Positions 45,369-54,988 of a stretch of DNA of 64,000 nt are shown piece by piece; the first letter of the stretch is position 1; each line of letters starts with the position of its first letter. Source of the stretch: Paenibacillus sp. JJ-100. Lineage in GTDB: Bacteria > Bacillota > Bacilli > Paenibacillales > Paenibacillaceae. Below the pieces are notes generated by a model that worked only from the letters and a program-made list of their open reading frames with translations, was not told the origin of the DNA and did not search any database. The position numbers and the translations under genes are program-made. The stretch is from the NCBI RefSeq assembly GCF_948329825.1, contig NZ_CAOJCM010000004.1, positions 124,001 to 188,000 of the forward strand, in the 5' to 3' direction.

Positions 45369-46715
45369 ATGGTCAAGAGAAAGAGTTGGGTCACTTTTAT
45401 GCTGCTTATGCTAGTCAGTGCACTGGTACTTGCAGGATGTGGAGGGGAGAGCGGAAGTTCTGGCGGTGATAAAGAACTGACATTTATGTTCCGCGGAGGA
45501 ACGGATGAGCAGAAGGCGTATCAGGCTGTCGTGAAAAAGTTTGAAGAAGAGCATCCGGGTGTCAAAGTTAAAATTATTGTGACCGCTGCGGATCAATATG
45601 CAACTAAACTCCGTGCAGCCATTACAGGAAACAGCATGCCGGATGTATTTTATTTCACCCCGGGTGATATGAAGGCGTATGTGAACAGCAATGTGCTGAT
45701 GAACCTGACACCGTATATTGAGAAAAACCAAGATATCAATCTGGATAATATTTGGAAATACGGAGTCGACCTGTATCGTTATGATGGCAAAATGGCCGGG
45801 CAAGGTGACCTTTACGGTATGCCTAAGGATGTCGGACCGTTTGCACTGGGTTATAACAAGACCCTTTTTGAAAAAGAAGGCATTCCATTCCCAGATAAGG
45901 ACAAACCGTACACATGGGATGAATTCATTAAGGTGAATCAGCAAGCGACGAAGGATACGAATGGGGATGGTAAGCCTGACGTATTCGGTACAGGTTTTAA
46001 CGTACAGTGGGCGCTGCAAGCTTTTGTATGGAGCAATGGAGCTGACTGGCTGGATGAGAGCAAAACAAAAGTGACCATTGATGATCCGAAATTCGCGGAA
46101 GCGCTGCAATTCTTTGCAGATATGCAGAACAAGTACAACATCACACCTTCCATTGAGGAAGCACAGACACTGGATACGTATCAGCGCTGGATGAAAGGCG
46201 AAATGGCCTTCTTCCCTGTAGGTCCGTGGGATATGAGTACATTCGAGAAGCTTCCATTCGATTATGATCTGCTGCCTTTCCCGGCAGGATCAACAGGCAA
46301 ATCCGCTACATGGATCGGTTCCCTGGGGATTGGTGTATCCGCCAAAACCAAGCATCCAGAAGAAGCTGCTGCATTGGTGAATTACCTCACAGCTTCGGAG
46401 GATGGCATGAAACAACTGGTAGACGCGAAGGTGCAGATTCCGAACTTGCTTGACATGGCAGATGAGTGGGCGAAAGATACGTCTACGAAACCGGAAAATA
46501 AACAAGAATTCATTGATATCGTCAAAGATTATGGACGTTCGCTACCAGGTAACTACACGTATAACGCGGAGTGGTACGACATGTTCTTCACTGACATTCA
46601 GCCCGTACTGGATGGCAAGATGACAGCTGCGGACTATGTGAAGCAGCAACAGCCAAAGATGCAGAAGCTGCTGGACAAAGCGGTTGAGCAGGAAGCGAAA
46701 TCTCAGAATAAATAG
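45369..46715 (+). CDS. ABC importer sugar-binding lipoprotein (arabino-oligosaccharides)
   Basis: 448 aa family 1 extracellular solute-binding protein. Lipobox LVLAGC at ~22-27, then the bilobed domain ([15 protein letters not shown] start; [13 protein letters not shown] hinge [12 protein letters not shown]). AGGAGGGG lies 5 nt before the ATG at 45369. By position between arabinanases it probably binds arabino-oligosaccharides, as AraN does (inference). Confidence 0.92.
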   Translation: MVKRKSWVTFMLLMLVSALVLAGCGGESGSSGGDKELTFMFRGGTDEQKAYQAVVKKFEEEHPGVKVKIIVTAADQYATKLRAAITGNSMPDVFYFTPGDMKAYVNSNVLMNLTPYIEKNQDINLDNIWKYGVDLYRYDGKMAGQGDLYGMPKDVGPFALGYNKTLFEKEGIPFPDKDKPYTWDEFIKVNQQATKDTNGDGKPDVFGTGFNVQWALQAFVWSNGADWLDESKTKVTIDDPKFAEALQFFADMQNKYNITPSIEEAQTLDTYQRWMKGEMAFFPVGPWDMSTFEKLPFDYDLLPFPAGSTGKSATWIGSLGIGVSAKTKHPEEAAALVNYLTASEDGMKQLVDAKVQIPNLLDMADEWAKDTSTKPENKQEFIDIVKDYGRSLPGNYTYNAEWYDMFFTDIQPVLDGKMTAADYVKQQQPKMQKLLDKAVEQEAKSQNK

Positions 46716-46728
46716 ACAGGAAAGAGAG

Positions 46729-46762
46729 GATGCCAGCAGCCTGAACCGATGCTGCTGGCATC
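46729..46762 (+). terminator. Strong stem after the binding-protein gene
   Basis: GATGCCAGCAGC...GCTGCTGGCATC, a 12-bp stem with a weak T tract. It could stabilise the binding-protein mRNA and reduce expression of the permeases. Confidence 0.7.
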
Positions 46763-46819
46763 ATTTGCTCATTAGAAGATACAAATTGAACTATTTTTTC
46801 ATGTCATCGGAGTGAACTA

Positions 46820-46833
46820 TGTAAACGTTTAAT
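46820..46833. promoter_or_regulatory. cre-like site before the permease genes
   Basis: TGTAAACGTTTAAT matches the CcpA cre consensus in 12 of 14 positions and contains the palindrome TAAACGTTTA. Confidence 0.5.
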
Positions 46834-46958
46834 TTAATTTTTTCGCCAGATTCCATACGAGCATGTGGCATGTATCGACCGGAACGCAACAGAAGCCATG
46901 ATTCAGAAAGGCCAATCGATGTATGCCACATGCTGATCTTAGAAACAGGGGTGAACAC

Positions 46959-47849
46959 GTGAATACGAAATCGAGTTTGTATCGCAAAGAGATGCTGTAT
47001 GGATATTTGTTTATTTTGCCCCCTATTCTGGGGTTGCTGATCTTTGTGTTGTTCCCGTTCCTCTATTCCCTCTATGGTTCATTTACCGATTGGGACGGAC
47101 TGGGGCAGATGAACTTTATCGGACTTGCCAACTTCAAAGACTTGTTAACGGACGACCTCTTTTACAAGGCGATGTTCAATACGTTTTACCTGATGCTGGG
47201 TATTCCAATCGGTCTGCTACTTGCGCTGTTGCTGGCGATGGGACTGAATCGTAAAATTCCCGGTACAACAACTTTTCGTGTGATCTATTACATTCCGGTC
47301 ATTTCTTCCTTGGCGGCTGTATCCATCATGTGGAACTGGGCTTACAACGGAGACTATGGTCTGGTGAATCAGTTCCTGGATCTGTTTGGGATTAAAGGTC
47401 CGAACTGGCTAGCCAATAAAGATACAGTAAAACCCGCACTGATCATCATGACCGTCTGGAAAGGTCTGGGCTATACGATGTTGCTATATCTGGCAGCGCT
47501 GCAAAGCGTATCCCGTACCTACTACGAGGCCGCGGAACTGGACGGGGCAAACGGGTTTCAAATCTTCCGCAATATCACCTGGCCCATGGTGAAACCGGTA
47601 ACCTTTTTCCTCGTGGTCACAAATATCATCGGGGGTTCCCAGATTTTCACCGAGATGAACATTATGACACCTACAGGTGGACCGGAGTATGCCTCCGCTT
47701 CAATCGTCTTTTATATCTGGCAAAAGGCTTTTAGTAACTTGCAGATGGGTTATGCCTCAGCGATGGCCATGATTCTGGGTATCTTCATCTTTGTGATTAC
47801 GCTTGTGCAATTCAAACTTAACGAAAGATCAGCCTACGACGGGGATTAA
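46959..47849 (+). CDS. ABC importer permease (MalF/AraP-type)
   Basis: 296 aa, six helices, with the cytoplasmic EAA loop (YYEAAELDGANGFQIFRNITWP) that docks the ATPase. GTG at 46959 after AGGGGTG. First permease of the pair. Confidence 0.93.
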   Translation: MNTKSSLYRKEMLYGYLFILPPILGLLIFVLFPFLYSLYGSFTDWDGLGQMNFIGLANFKDLLTDDLFYKAMFNTFYLMLGIPIGLLLALLLAMGLNRKIPGTTTFRVIYYIPVISSLAAVSIMWNWAYNGDYGLVNQFLDLFGIKGPNWLANKDTVKPALIIMTVWKGLGYTMLLYLAALQSVSRTYYEAAELDGANGFQIFRNITWPMVKPVTFFLVVTNIIGGSQIFTEMNIMTPTGGPEYASASIVFYIWQKAFSNLQMGYASAMAMILGIFIFVITLVQFKLNERSAYDGD

Positions 47850-47864
47850 TGGGCGGGGAGAGGA

Positions 47865-48719
47865 GTGGAACGGAAGATGTCTTATAGTCAAAGAAGGAAG
47901 GTAACAAACTCTATTATATTTATCGTTCTGTCCATCGGCGCTATTGCGATGATTGCGCCTTTGCTCTGGATGCTGTCCACCTCGCTCAAGGAGAAGCAGG
48001 ACGTATTTGCACTTCCACCGGTCTGGATTCCGGAAGTGTTTCGGTTCGATAAATATAAGGAGATCTGGGAAGCCGGGCCGTTGCTCAGCGGGATTAAAAA
48101 CAGTCTCATTGTAGCACTTAGTGTGACGATCGTGGGGACGTTTACGTCGAGTCTCGCTGCGTTTGCTTTTGCCAAGTTAAGATTTCCCCATAAAAATAAA
48201 TTGTTTCTCGCCCTGCTGGCCTCGATGATGATTCCTTATCCAACAGTCATGATTCCGCAATTTATGATGTTTTCCAAGCTGGGCTGGGTAGACACCTTGC
48301 TGCCGCTTATTATTCCGGGGCTGTTCGGTAACGTGATTATGATCTTTTTCCTACGGCAATATCTGCTCAGTGTACCTGATGCAATCATTGAGGCGGCGAA
48401 GATTGATGGAAGTTCTTACTTCCGGTTATACTCCAGCATTACGTTTCCACTGATCAAACCTGCCGTGGCTGCTCAGTTAATTCTCTGGTTTATGGGGATC
48501 TGGAACGATTATCTGGCACCGATCATCTATCTGAATTCACCTGAAAAACAAACGCTACAGCTCGTAATTGCGAACTTCAACGCGACCTATGCTATTCAAA
48601 CGGATTATCCGCTCATTATGGCTGCCTCCATTGTCGCGCTGCTACCAGTTCTGATTATTTTCTTGATCTTCCAGAAGCAGATTATCGAATCGGTGGCCAT
48701 TTCAGGGGTCAAAGGATGA
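47865..48719 (+). CDS. ABC importer permease (MalG/AraQ-type)
   Basis: 284 aa, six helices, EAA loop IIEAAKIDGSSYFRLYSSITFP. GTG at 47865 after GGGGAG; an ATG at 47877 is the alternative. Its stop overlaps the start of the next gene by 4 nt (ATGA). No ATP-binding subunit is encoded in the cluster; sharing an MsmX-type ATPase is known for this family. Confidence 0.93.
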   Translation: MERKMSYSQRRKVTNSIIFIVLSIGAIAMIAPLLWMLSTSLKEKQDVFALPPVWIPEVFRFDKYKEIWEAGPLLSGIKNSLIVALSVTIVGTFTSSLAAFAFAKLRFPHKNKLFLALLASMMIPYPTVMIPQFMMFSKLGWVDTLLPLIIPGLFGNVIMIFFLRQYLLSVPDAIIEAAKIDGSSYFRLYSSITFPLIKPAVAAQLILWFMGIWNDYLAPIIYLNSPEKQTLQLVIANFNATYAIQTDYPLIMAASIVALLPVLIIFLIFQKQIIESVAISGVKG

Positions 48720-50254
48720 TGAGAGCCTGGAGAACATGGACAACACCAGAGGCGCGAGAAGATGGGAAAGAAACGAAGGCACGAAGAGATGGGAACGAAC
48801 CCCCAAAACGGCACATTGCGAGGAAGGGAGTTGCGGCGTTGATGTTACTGATGCTGATCGGTACGACAGGCTGTGCAGATGGCGAGGCTACGGCAAAACC
48901 TCCGGTTTTCCCGGAAGCTCCGCAGGATACGAAGCTATATGATCTTTCGATTCTGGATGATGAATCCAAGTGGACAGTGAATAACGCACATGATCCGGCC
49001 ATCATCAAAACAGATCAGGGCTACTACGTCTATTCTACAGACGTTCGAGTGGCAGGAGAGCCGAAACCGGGAGTTATGGTGCGCAAGTCAGATGATCTGA
49101 TTAACTGGACATGGGTCGGGCAGGCTCTGCCAGGTATTCCAAAAGAAGCACTGGACTGGACGGGAGCTACGAACTTGTGGGCACCGGATATTATGAAGAC
49201 TGGAGATACGTACCGATTGTATTATTCAGCTTCGAGCTTTGGCAGTACACAGTCTGCCATCGGATTGCAGACCTCCAAATCCCCCGAGGGGCCGTGGAAG
49301 GATGAAGGGCTGGTGGTGAAGACGGCTGGTCAGGAGAAGGATGGTCTGAATGCCATTGATGCCAATCCGGTGTTGGATGCTGTAGGCAACCCTTGGATGG
49401 TATATGGTTCGTTTTTCGATGGAATTTACATCGCACCGCTTGACCCGGTTACAGGCAAGTTCAAAGAAGAGGGATACGGTACTCGGATCGCGGCAAGAGA
49501 TCGTGCAACCGAAGAGGGCGCAGTCGAAGGGCCCTATATTGTGTATAATCCCGAGTTCAAAAAATATTACTTGTTCGTCTCGTATGATTCCCTGTTCGAA
49601 GACTATAACGTACGGGTAGCTCGTGCCGACTCGATTACAGGGCCTTATACGGATATCAATGGCAATTCCATGTTAGATACGGAACATCTCCCACAGTATG
49701 AAGTCGGCACTAAAATTCTGGGGGGATACCGATTCACTGAGGGTGAGGGCTGGGTTGCCCCGGGACATAATTCCGTGCTGAAGGATGACGACGAATATTA
49801 CATCGTGCATCATGCACGGGGCGAGACTGATAAAAACTGGCCGTATCTTCATGTCCGCAAAATGCTGTGGACCAAAGATGGCTGGCCTGTCGTGTCACCT
49901 GAACGTTATGCCGGAGAGAAAGCGCAAGACATTCCGAAATCGATGATCGCCGGAACGTGGGAAGGCATGGCGTTGGATCCGGCAGTGAACGGACAGGTGC
50001 AGTCAGTACCATACACGCTAACGGCCAAAGGCAAAATCGAAAGCGAGAATGGTTCAGGCACGTGGACGTTTGATGGCAAGCAAACGTTAACGCTGACGTG
50101 GAAGGAAAGCCCATGGGGCGGTGCTTCCACGGAAGAGCTGAAGCTGCTCCCATCCTGGGATTGGGAGCGAAGTCAGCCTGCGCTGGTGGTGAGCGGCCTG
50201 AACGACCGCGGCATCGCGGTCTGGGGCAAACAGATCAGCGCAGCTGAAAAGTAG
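48716..50254 (+). CDS. Lipoprotein GH43 arabinanase with C-terminal beta domain (AbnB-like)
   Basis: 512 aa. A charged N-terminal extension of ~38 residues precedes the lipobox (LIGTTGC, Cys ~52). GH43 catalytic Asp in AHDPAI, Asp in AIDANPVL and Glu in VEGPYIV; the C-terminal ~90 residues form the extra domain seen in AbnB-type endo-arabinanases (ending LNDRGIAVWGK). It is translationally coupled to the permease and probably works at the membrane, feeding the importer. Confidence 0.9.
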   Translation: MMRAWRTWTTPEAREDGKETKARRDGNEPPKRHIARKGVAALMLLMLIGTTGCADGEATAKPPVFPEAPQDTKLYDLSILDDESKWTVNNAHDPAIIKTDQGYYVYSTDVRVAGEPKPGVMVRKSDDLINWTWVGQALPGIPKEALDWTGATNLWAPDIMKTGDTYRLYYSASSFGSTQSAIGLQTSKSPEGPWKDEGLVVKTAGQEKDGLNAIDANPVLDAVGNPWMVYGSFFDGIYIAPLDPVTGKFKEEGYGTRIAARDRATEEGAVEGPYIVYNPEFKKYYLFVSYDSLFEDYNVRVARADSITGPYTDINGNSMLDTEHLPQYEVGTKILGGYRFTEGEGWVAPGHNSVLKDDDEYYIVHHARGETDKNWPYLHVRKMLWTKDGWPVVSPERYAGEKAQDIPKSMIAGTWEGMALDPAVNGQVQSVPYTLTAKGKIESENGSGTWTFDGKQTLTLTWKESPWGGASTEELKLLPSWDWERSQPALVVSGLNDRGIAVWGKQISAAEK

Positions 50255-50274
50255 GCACTGAGCGGCGGAGGGTT

Positions 50275-50978
50275 GCCAGCGTGCGGGAAAATCGCGAGCA
50301 GCCCGTGCCCGGGGGCACAAGCAGTGAGGAGGAGGAAGGAGCCGCGTGTGCGAGTTTGACATCCGATTTCCACCGCTAGAGCGGTGAAGGAAGAAATCGG
50401 AGGGCAAGAAGAGCGCCAAGGCCCTGCCGTCTCCGAACGTCCGCTGTGCTTGAAGCGTTTGTGCGGGGAGAGTTGACCTGGCAGAGCGGTCAACTGCATA
50501 AGTTATCGAGCCAACCTAAAGGCACGAAGACAGATGTGTGCCAGCGAGCGGGAAAATCGTGAGCAGCCCGTGCCGGGGGCACAAGCAGTGAGGAGGAGGA
50601 AGGAGCCGCGTGTGCGAGTTTGACATCCGATTTCCACCGCTAGAGTGGTGAAGGAAGAAATCGGAGGGCAAGAAGAGCGCCAAGGCCCTACCGTCTCCGA
50701 ACGTCCGCTGTGCTTGAAGCGTTTGTGCGGGGAGAGTTGACCTGGCAGAGCGGTCAACTGCATAAGTTATCGAGCCAACCTAAAGGCTCGAAGACAGATG
50801 TGTGCCAGCGAGCGGGAAAATCGCGAGCAGCCCGTGCCCGGGGGCACAAGCAGTGAGGAGGAGGAAGGAGCCGCGTGTGCGAGTTTGACATCCGATTTCC
50901 ACCGCTAGAGCGGTGAAGGAAGAAATCGGAGGGCAAGAAGAGCGCCAAGGCCCTGCCGTCTCCGAACGTCCGCTGTGC
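50275..50978. repeat. 265-bp tandem repeat array, 2.7 copies, with conserved hairpins
   Basis: Copies start at 50275, 50540 and 50804 (periods 265 and 264). Each has a 175-bp core and a 90-bp spacer; the third lacks the spacer. Perfect inverted repeats recur: GTGCCC-GG-GGGCAC, TCCGATTTC...GAAATCGGA enclosing CACCGCT-AG-AGCGGTG, and in the spacer AGTTGACC...GGTCAACT. Copies differ at only a few bases. It lies between two GH43 genes. Reading frames on the minus strand through it look like artefacts. Confidence 0.9.
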
Positions 50979-51061
50979 CCACCGCTTCTGCTTTATTTTC
51001 CCACCCACACACATCATAAGATTCAGAGCCATACACACACATATGAAAGGGGTTCATTCTC

Positions 51062-52042
51062 ATGACCAATACCATTACATTCACCAACCCACTACTGGAG
51101 CAGCGTGCTGATCCTTGGGTATACCGTCATACAGATGGATATTATTATTTTTCGGCTTCCGTGCCGGCTTTTGACCGGATTGAAATTCGGCGTGCCGAGA
51201 CACTGGAGGGACTGAAAGAAGCTGAACCGGTTACCGCCTGGAAAAAACGGGAGACAGGACCAATGAGTGCAAACATCTGGGCACCGGAGATTCATTATAT
51301 TGATGGAAAATGGTACATCTACTATGCAGCAGCACATACGAGTGAAACCAACGACGGTTTGTTCGATCATCGTATGTATGTACTCGAGAATGATTCGGCT
51401 AACCCGCTGGAAGGGAAGTGGGAGGAAAAAGGCCAGATTATAACCAAATGGGAGAGTTTTGCACTGGATGCCACAACGTTTGAACACCGAGGCGTTCGTT
51501 ATCTCGTCTGGGCACAGAAAGACCCGGACATCGACGGCAATTCGAACCTTTATATCAGTGAAATGGAAAATCCATGGACCCTCCGCGGTGAACAAGTGAT
51601 GATTGCTACACCGGAATACGATTGGGAGATCATCGGCTTTAAAGTCAATGAAGGTGCGGCGGTGTTACATCGAAATGGACGTCTGTTTATCAGTTACTCC
51701 GCCAGCGCCACCGATCATCATTACTGCATGGGACTGCTCACAGCAGATGAAGATGCAGACCTGCTCGATCCAGCAAGCTGGGTGAAGTCACCCGAGCCGG
51801 TCTTCCAGACCTGTGAAGAACATGGACAATATGGTCCAGGACATAACAGCTTTACCGTATCCCCGGATGGCACAACAGATATTCTGATCTATCATGCACG
51901 TAACTATAAAGAGATTGAGGGTGATCCGCTGTATGACCCGAATCGTCATGCTCGTGCTCAAGTGATTCATTGGAATGAGGGTGGAACACCTGACTTCGGT
52001 ATTCCCGTTCCGGATGGTCAAGCGGTGGCAGAAGTGAAGTAG
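51062..52042 (+). CDS. Cytoplasmic GH43 arabinanase/arabinofuranosidase
   Basis: 326 aa without signal peptide. GH43 Asp in RADPWVY, second Asp in FALDATTF, Glu in NEGAAVL. The type resembles exo-acting alpha-1,5-L-arabinofuranosidases (GH43_26-like, tentative). AAAGGGG precedes the ATG. It likely trims imported arabino-oligosaccharides together with AbfA. Confidence 0.88.
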   Translation: MTNTITFTNPLLEQRADPWVYRHTDGYYYFSASVPAFDRIEIRRAETLEGLKEAEPVTAWKKRETGPMSANIWAPEIHYIDGKWYIYYAAAHTSETNDGLFDHRMYVLENDSANPLEGKWEEKGQIITKWESFALDATTFEHRGVRYLVWAQKDPDIDGNSNLYISEMENPWTLRGEQVMIATPEYDWEIIGFKVNEGAAVLHRNGRLFISYSASATDHHYCMGLLTADEDADLLDPASWVKSPEPVFQTCEEHGQYGPGHNSFTVSPDGTTDILIYHARNYKEIEGDPLYDPNRHARAQVIHWNEGGTPDFGIPVPDGQAVAEVK

Positions 52043-52059
52043 TATCTTGGAATGCATAT

Positions 52060-52104
52060 AAGAGTCTTTTGTTAGCGAATAATGCTAATGAGAGGCTCTT
52101 TTTT
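52060..52104 (+). terminator. Terminator of the arabinan cluster
   Basis: AAGAGTCT...TTAGC/GCTAA...AGGCTCTTTTTT stem with T tract. Confidence 0.75.
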
Positions 52105-52204
52105 GATATGATGCTGAAATAAAGCAACCGATACACTAATTTTACGTATGAAAATAAGGTCAATCCAAATGACAATCGTACTACAACCTATAGGAGGATC
52201 ACAT

Positions 52205-53053
52205 ATGGAATCACGCGAGACACTGGATGGAGAACTTGAGTTAATCCTAAAATGGGAGAAGGAACAGAAGGATCTGTTCATCTGGGACAAGATTGGGCGT
52301 CTGCCATTTGCCATGCTGGATAAAGTAATGCCTAAAGCAATAAAGCAGAAGATCGGTGACGCTTTGAACGAAGTGGGTCAGTATTTGCAAACGGGTGGCA
52401 AGTTTCTTGTACAGAAGAAAAAAGTAGCCAAGCTCTTGCAAGAGGAAGCCGAGCGTTCGGGGTACCCCATGACAAAAGATCACATCTACCGCTTGGAAGA
52501 GGATGCGGAAACGGAGAAAACCGCCAAAATTCATAGTGTGGAAAAATTACCGCTTGAGGTGCTGGACCGTGTGGCGGATAGTATCACCGAGAGTCGGAGC
52601 AAATTCGCTGCGGCACAAGGGGCCGCGACTGGATTTGGGGGCATCGTCACGATTGCAGCAGACATTCCGCTGGTGATGGGGCTTTCGCTAAAAGTATTGC
52701 AAGAGATGGCACTGTGCTATGGATATGACCCGGATGACCCGCTCGAACGTATCTTTATTGTAAAATGTCTGCAATTCTCTTCAGCTGATATTGTGGGCAA
52801 AAAAGCCATTATTGAAGAGCTAGCGGACTACGATAATCCCGATAAGCAAATTGAGGTGGTCTCTCAAATGCAGGGATGGCGTGAAGTGTTCAACTCTTAC
52901 AGTGAATCGTTTGGCTGGAAAAAGCTATTTCAGTTGGTGCCGATTGCAGGTATGATCTTTGGATCTGTCAGCAACAAAAATACAATTCAGGATGTAGCCG
53001 AGGCCGGTAAAATGCTGTACAAAAAACGTCTGATCCTGCATCGTTTGAAATAG
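52205..53053 (+). CDS. EcsC family protein
   Basis: 282 aa. EcsC domain: ATGFGGIVTIAADIPLVMGLSLKVLQEMALCYG and the C-terminal ... VPIAGMIFGSVSNKN stretch, a hydrophobic helical region. The ATG follows AGGAGG at 7 nt. Unlike the ecsABC operon, no ABC transporter genes are adjacent. Function poorly known. Confidence 0.88.
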   Translation: MESRETLDGELELILKWEKEQKDLFIWDKIGRLPFAMLDKVMPKAIKQKIGDALNEVGQYLQTGGKFLVQKKKVAKLLQEEAERSGYPMTKDHIYRLEEDAETEKTAKIHSVEKLPLEVLDRVADSITESRSKFAAAQGAATGFGGIVTIAADIPLVMGLSLKVLQEMALCYGYDPDDPLERIFIVKCLQFSSADIVGKKAIIEELADYDNPDKQIEVVSQMQGWREVFNSYSESFGWKKLFQLVPIAGMIFGSVSNKNTIQDVAEAGKMLYKKRLILHRLK

Positions 53054-53079
53054 ATCTTTCCTTGCACATATATCTCATA

Positions 53080-53129
53080 AAAAGGCTCCTGCCAATCTGG
53101 ATGACCAGATTCGGACAGGAGCTTCTTTT
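53080..53129 (+). terminator. Terminator of the EcsC gene
   Basis: AAGGCTCCTG...CAGGAGCTTCTTTT stem. Confidence 0.8.
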
Positions 53130-53264
53130 GTTTTGGGAGATGTCTCCACCGCTGCTCTAGACTAGAGAAAAACTACCAGTGAAACCACTGACCATGATGA
53201 AGAACCTCCTATGTGTCCAAAGAGTCAGAGAACATCTACCTGATAATAACCTGAATTATTAGGA

Positions 53265-54539
53265 TTACTCCTCACTACCGTTTTCTTGTGCCCAGCGATG
53301 CAGCAATTTGTCAGATGGCAGTAGGAAGGTAAAGATGCCGATCAGCGGCAAGAAGCTGCAAATCTGCATAACCGGTGAAACTCCGAAAACATCAATCCAG
53401 TTGCCGAGAACCAGTGCCCCAAGACCGCCCATGCCAAAGGCAAGGCCCGTGATCAGCCCGGAGACCGTTCCGATTTTACCCGGAATGAGCATCTGTGCGT
53501 ACACAACTGTTACCGAGAAGCTGGACAACATGATAAAGCCGATAATCGTCAGCAGTACACCCGTCCAGAACAGGTTGGCATACGGTAAAACCAACGCGAG
53601 CGGTGCGGCACCAGCCATGGATAAAAAGATCATATTACGCTTGCCGAACCGATCTGCGAGCGGGCCGCCAAAGAACGTCCCGAGTGCGCCAGCGGCAAGA
53701 AACAGGAAAATATAAATTTGTGCGTCTTCCGTGGACAAGCCAAAGGTATCTTTCAGGTTAAAGGCGTAGAAGCTGCCGATGGAAGCGACATACCATGACC
53801 GGACAAACACAAGCAGGATCAGTATCGTAATCGCGGCAGCAATCTTCTGGCGCAGTGCTGGATTAGGAGCACGACGCGCAGCCGCCTGTTTGCGCAGGTA
53901 TGCCCCTGATTGGAGCATACGCCCATACCATCGTGCAACGTAGAGCTGCACAGCGATCCCCATGGCGGCAATGCCCGTAAAGCCGATCGCACCAAACAGC
54001 CCAAACGGGATGAAAATCCAGCGCGTTAGCAGTGGCGCAAGCGACTGTCCAGCATTACCCCCCACCTGAAAAATAGATTGTGCCAGTCCCCGACGCTGCC
54101 CTGCGGCCATATGAGATACCCTAGAGCCCTCCGGATGGAAAGCAGCGGACCCGAGTCCGACAAAGATAACAGAAATAAGCACCATCACATAACTGTCGGC
54201 AAATGCGAGCAGCAGCATGCCCGTAAACGTGAAACCCATGCCGATCGGCAGAATCGACGGGGTTGGTTTTTTATCCGCAAACCAGCCCACAACGGGCTGC
54301 ATAATGGATGCGGTGAAGTTGATAGCAAAGGCGATCCACCCAATCTGGGTGTACGTTAGTTGCATGGAATCTTTTAAGATAGGAAAGATCGCCGGAATGA
54401 CAGACTGAATGGAATCATTGAATAGATGCACCAGACTGATGGCAATAAGTATCCGGTATACGGTGCCTTGGGCATCCAATCCGGGTGGGGTTTTCGAACG
54501 CGTAGCAGCGTCCTTGGCGTATGTAGTTTGTACCGACAT
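53265..54539 (-). CDS. MFS exporter, fosmidomycin-resistance (Fsr) type
   Basis: 424 aa, twelve helices. Fsr-like landmarks are LVHLFNDSIQSVIPAIFP in helix 1 and SAAFHPEGSRVSH between helices 4 and 5. The second ATG after AAAGGAG (54539) fits spacing best. It is likely a drug or metabolite efflux pump; the substrate is not determined. Confidence 0.88.
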   Translation of the reverse strand: MSVQTTYAKDAATRSKTPPGLDAQGTVYRILIAISLVHLFNDSIQSVIPAIFPILKDSMQLTYTQIGWIAFAINFTASIMQPVVGWFADKKPTPSILPIGMGFTFTGMLLLAFADSYVMVLISVIFVGLGSAAFHPEGSRVSHMAAGQRRGLAQSIFQVGGNAGQSLAPLLTRWIFIPFGLFGAIGFTGIAAMGIAVQLYVARWYGRMLQSGAYLRKQAAARRAPNPALRQKIAAAITILILLVFVRSWYVASIGSFYAFNLKDTFGLSTEDAQIYIFLFLAAGALGTFFGGPLADRFGKRNMIFLSMAGAAPLALVLPYANLFWTGVLLTIIGFIMLSSFSVTVVYAQMLIPGKIGTVSGLITGLAFGMGGLGALVLGNWIDVFGVSPVMQICSFLPLIGIFTFLLPSDKLLHRWAQENGSEE

Positions 54540-54775
54540 GGACATTTCTCCTTTGGTCGCGGTCACGAGGGATCAGCGCCTAATGTTAGATTTTATGCAT
54601 TTAAGCATATTGTTACATAATAGGGCAGAATGCATGGAGCGACAAGGGGAACAGGGGAGAATGATGAATAAAGGGGATAAAATCGTATAATTATACACAT
54701 CAGATGATCAGTAGCGGATATTCTGTTCAGTTATAAAATTGTGGGAACATACATTCTTATTTTGGTGTCAAATAG
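54540..54775. other. Intergenic region upstream of the small toxin gene
   Basis: AT-rich, no ORF with a ribosome binding site; presumably the MFS promoter. Confidence 0.4.
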
Positions 54776-54805
54776 ATGTCCACAGGTTAGGACATATGGT
54801 ATAAT
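54776..54805 (+). promoter_or_regulatory. Promoter and operator-like inverted repeat of the small toxin gene
   Basis: Extended -10 TGGTATAAT (54797-54805). ATGTCC (54776-54781) and GGACAT (54790-54795) form a perfect inverted repeat across the -35/spacer region, a possible repressor site. Confidence 0.6.
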
Positions 54806-54846
54806 ATGTTATAACAACAGAATGGCTTGAATGGGCGGTCGGCTAG

Positions 54847-54863
54847 TCTCCTGTGTAAGGAGG
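54847..54863 (+). promoter_or_regulatory. Hairpin hiding the toxin ribosome binding site
   Basis: CTCCT (54848-54852) pairs with the Shine-Dalgarno AGGAG (54858-54862) across GTGTA. Sequestered SDs are common in type I toxin mRNAs. Confidence 0.55.
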
Positions 54864-54871
54864 TGATGCCT

Positions 54872-54988
54872 GTGGAGATAAAAGATGTATTGACGTTAAT
54901 GATCAGTTTTGCTGGGTTCACAGTAACCTTAATTGGACTGATTGTAACCATCGTCATTGCATTGAATAATCAAAGCAAAAAGAAATAG
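54872..54988 (+). CDS. Small holin-like membrane toxin, type I toxin-antitoxin candidate
   Basis: 38 aa from a GTG with AAGGAGG upstream. Short polar start (MEIKDVLTLMISF), one long hydrophobic helix, then a hydrophilic NNQSKKK end. This matches the BsrG/TxpA-like putative holin-like toxin families of Bacillales. A terminator (55063-55098) ends the mRNA, and a convergent antisense RNA can be predicted over its 3' half. Confidence 0.7.
   Translation: MEIKDVLTLMISFAGFTVTLIGLIVTIVIALNNQSKKK

Noticed and set aside
50275..50978. Repeat array as a CRISPR
   Set aside because: Units are 265 bp with identical spacers; there are no short repeats with unique spacers and no cas genes.
50087..51038. Repeated minus-strand reading frames in the 265-bp array
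   Set aside because: They are copies of the same Arg/Ser/Pro/Cys-rich frame created by the repeat, with no ribosome binding site; best explained as artefacts.
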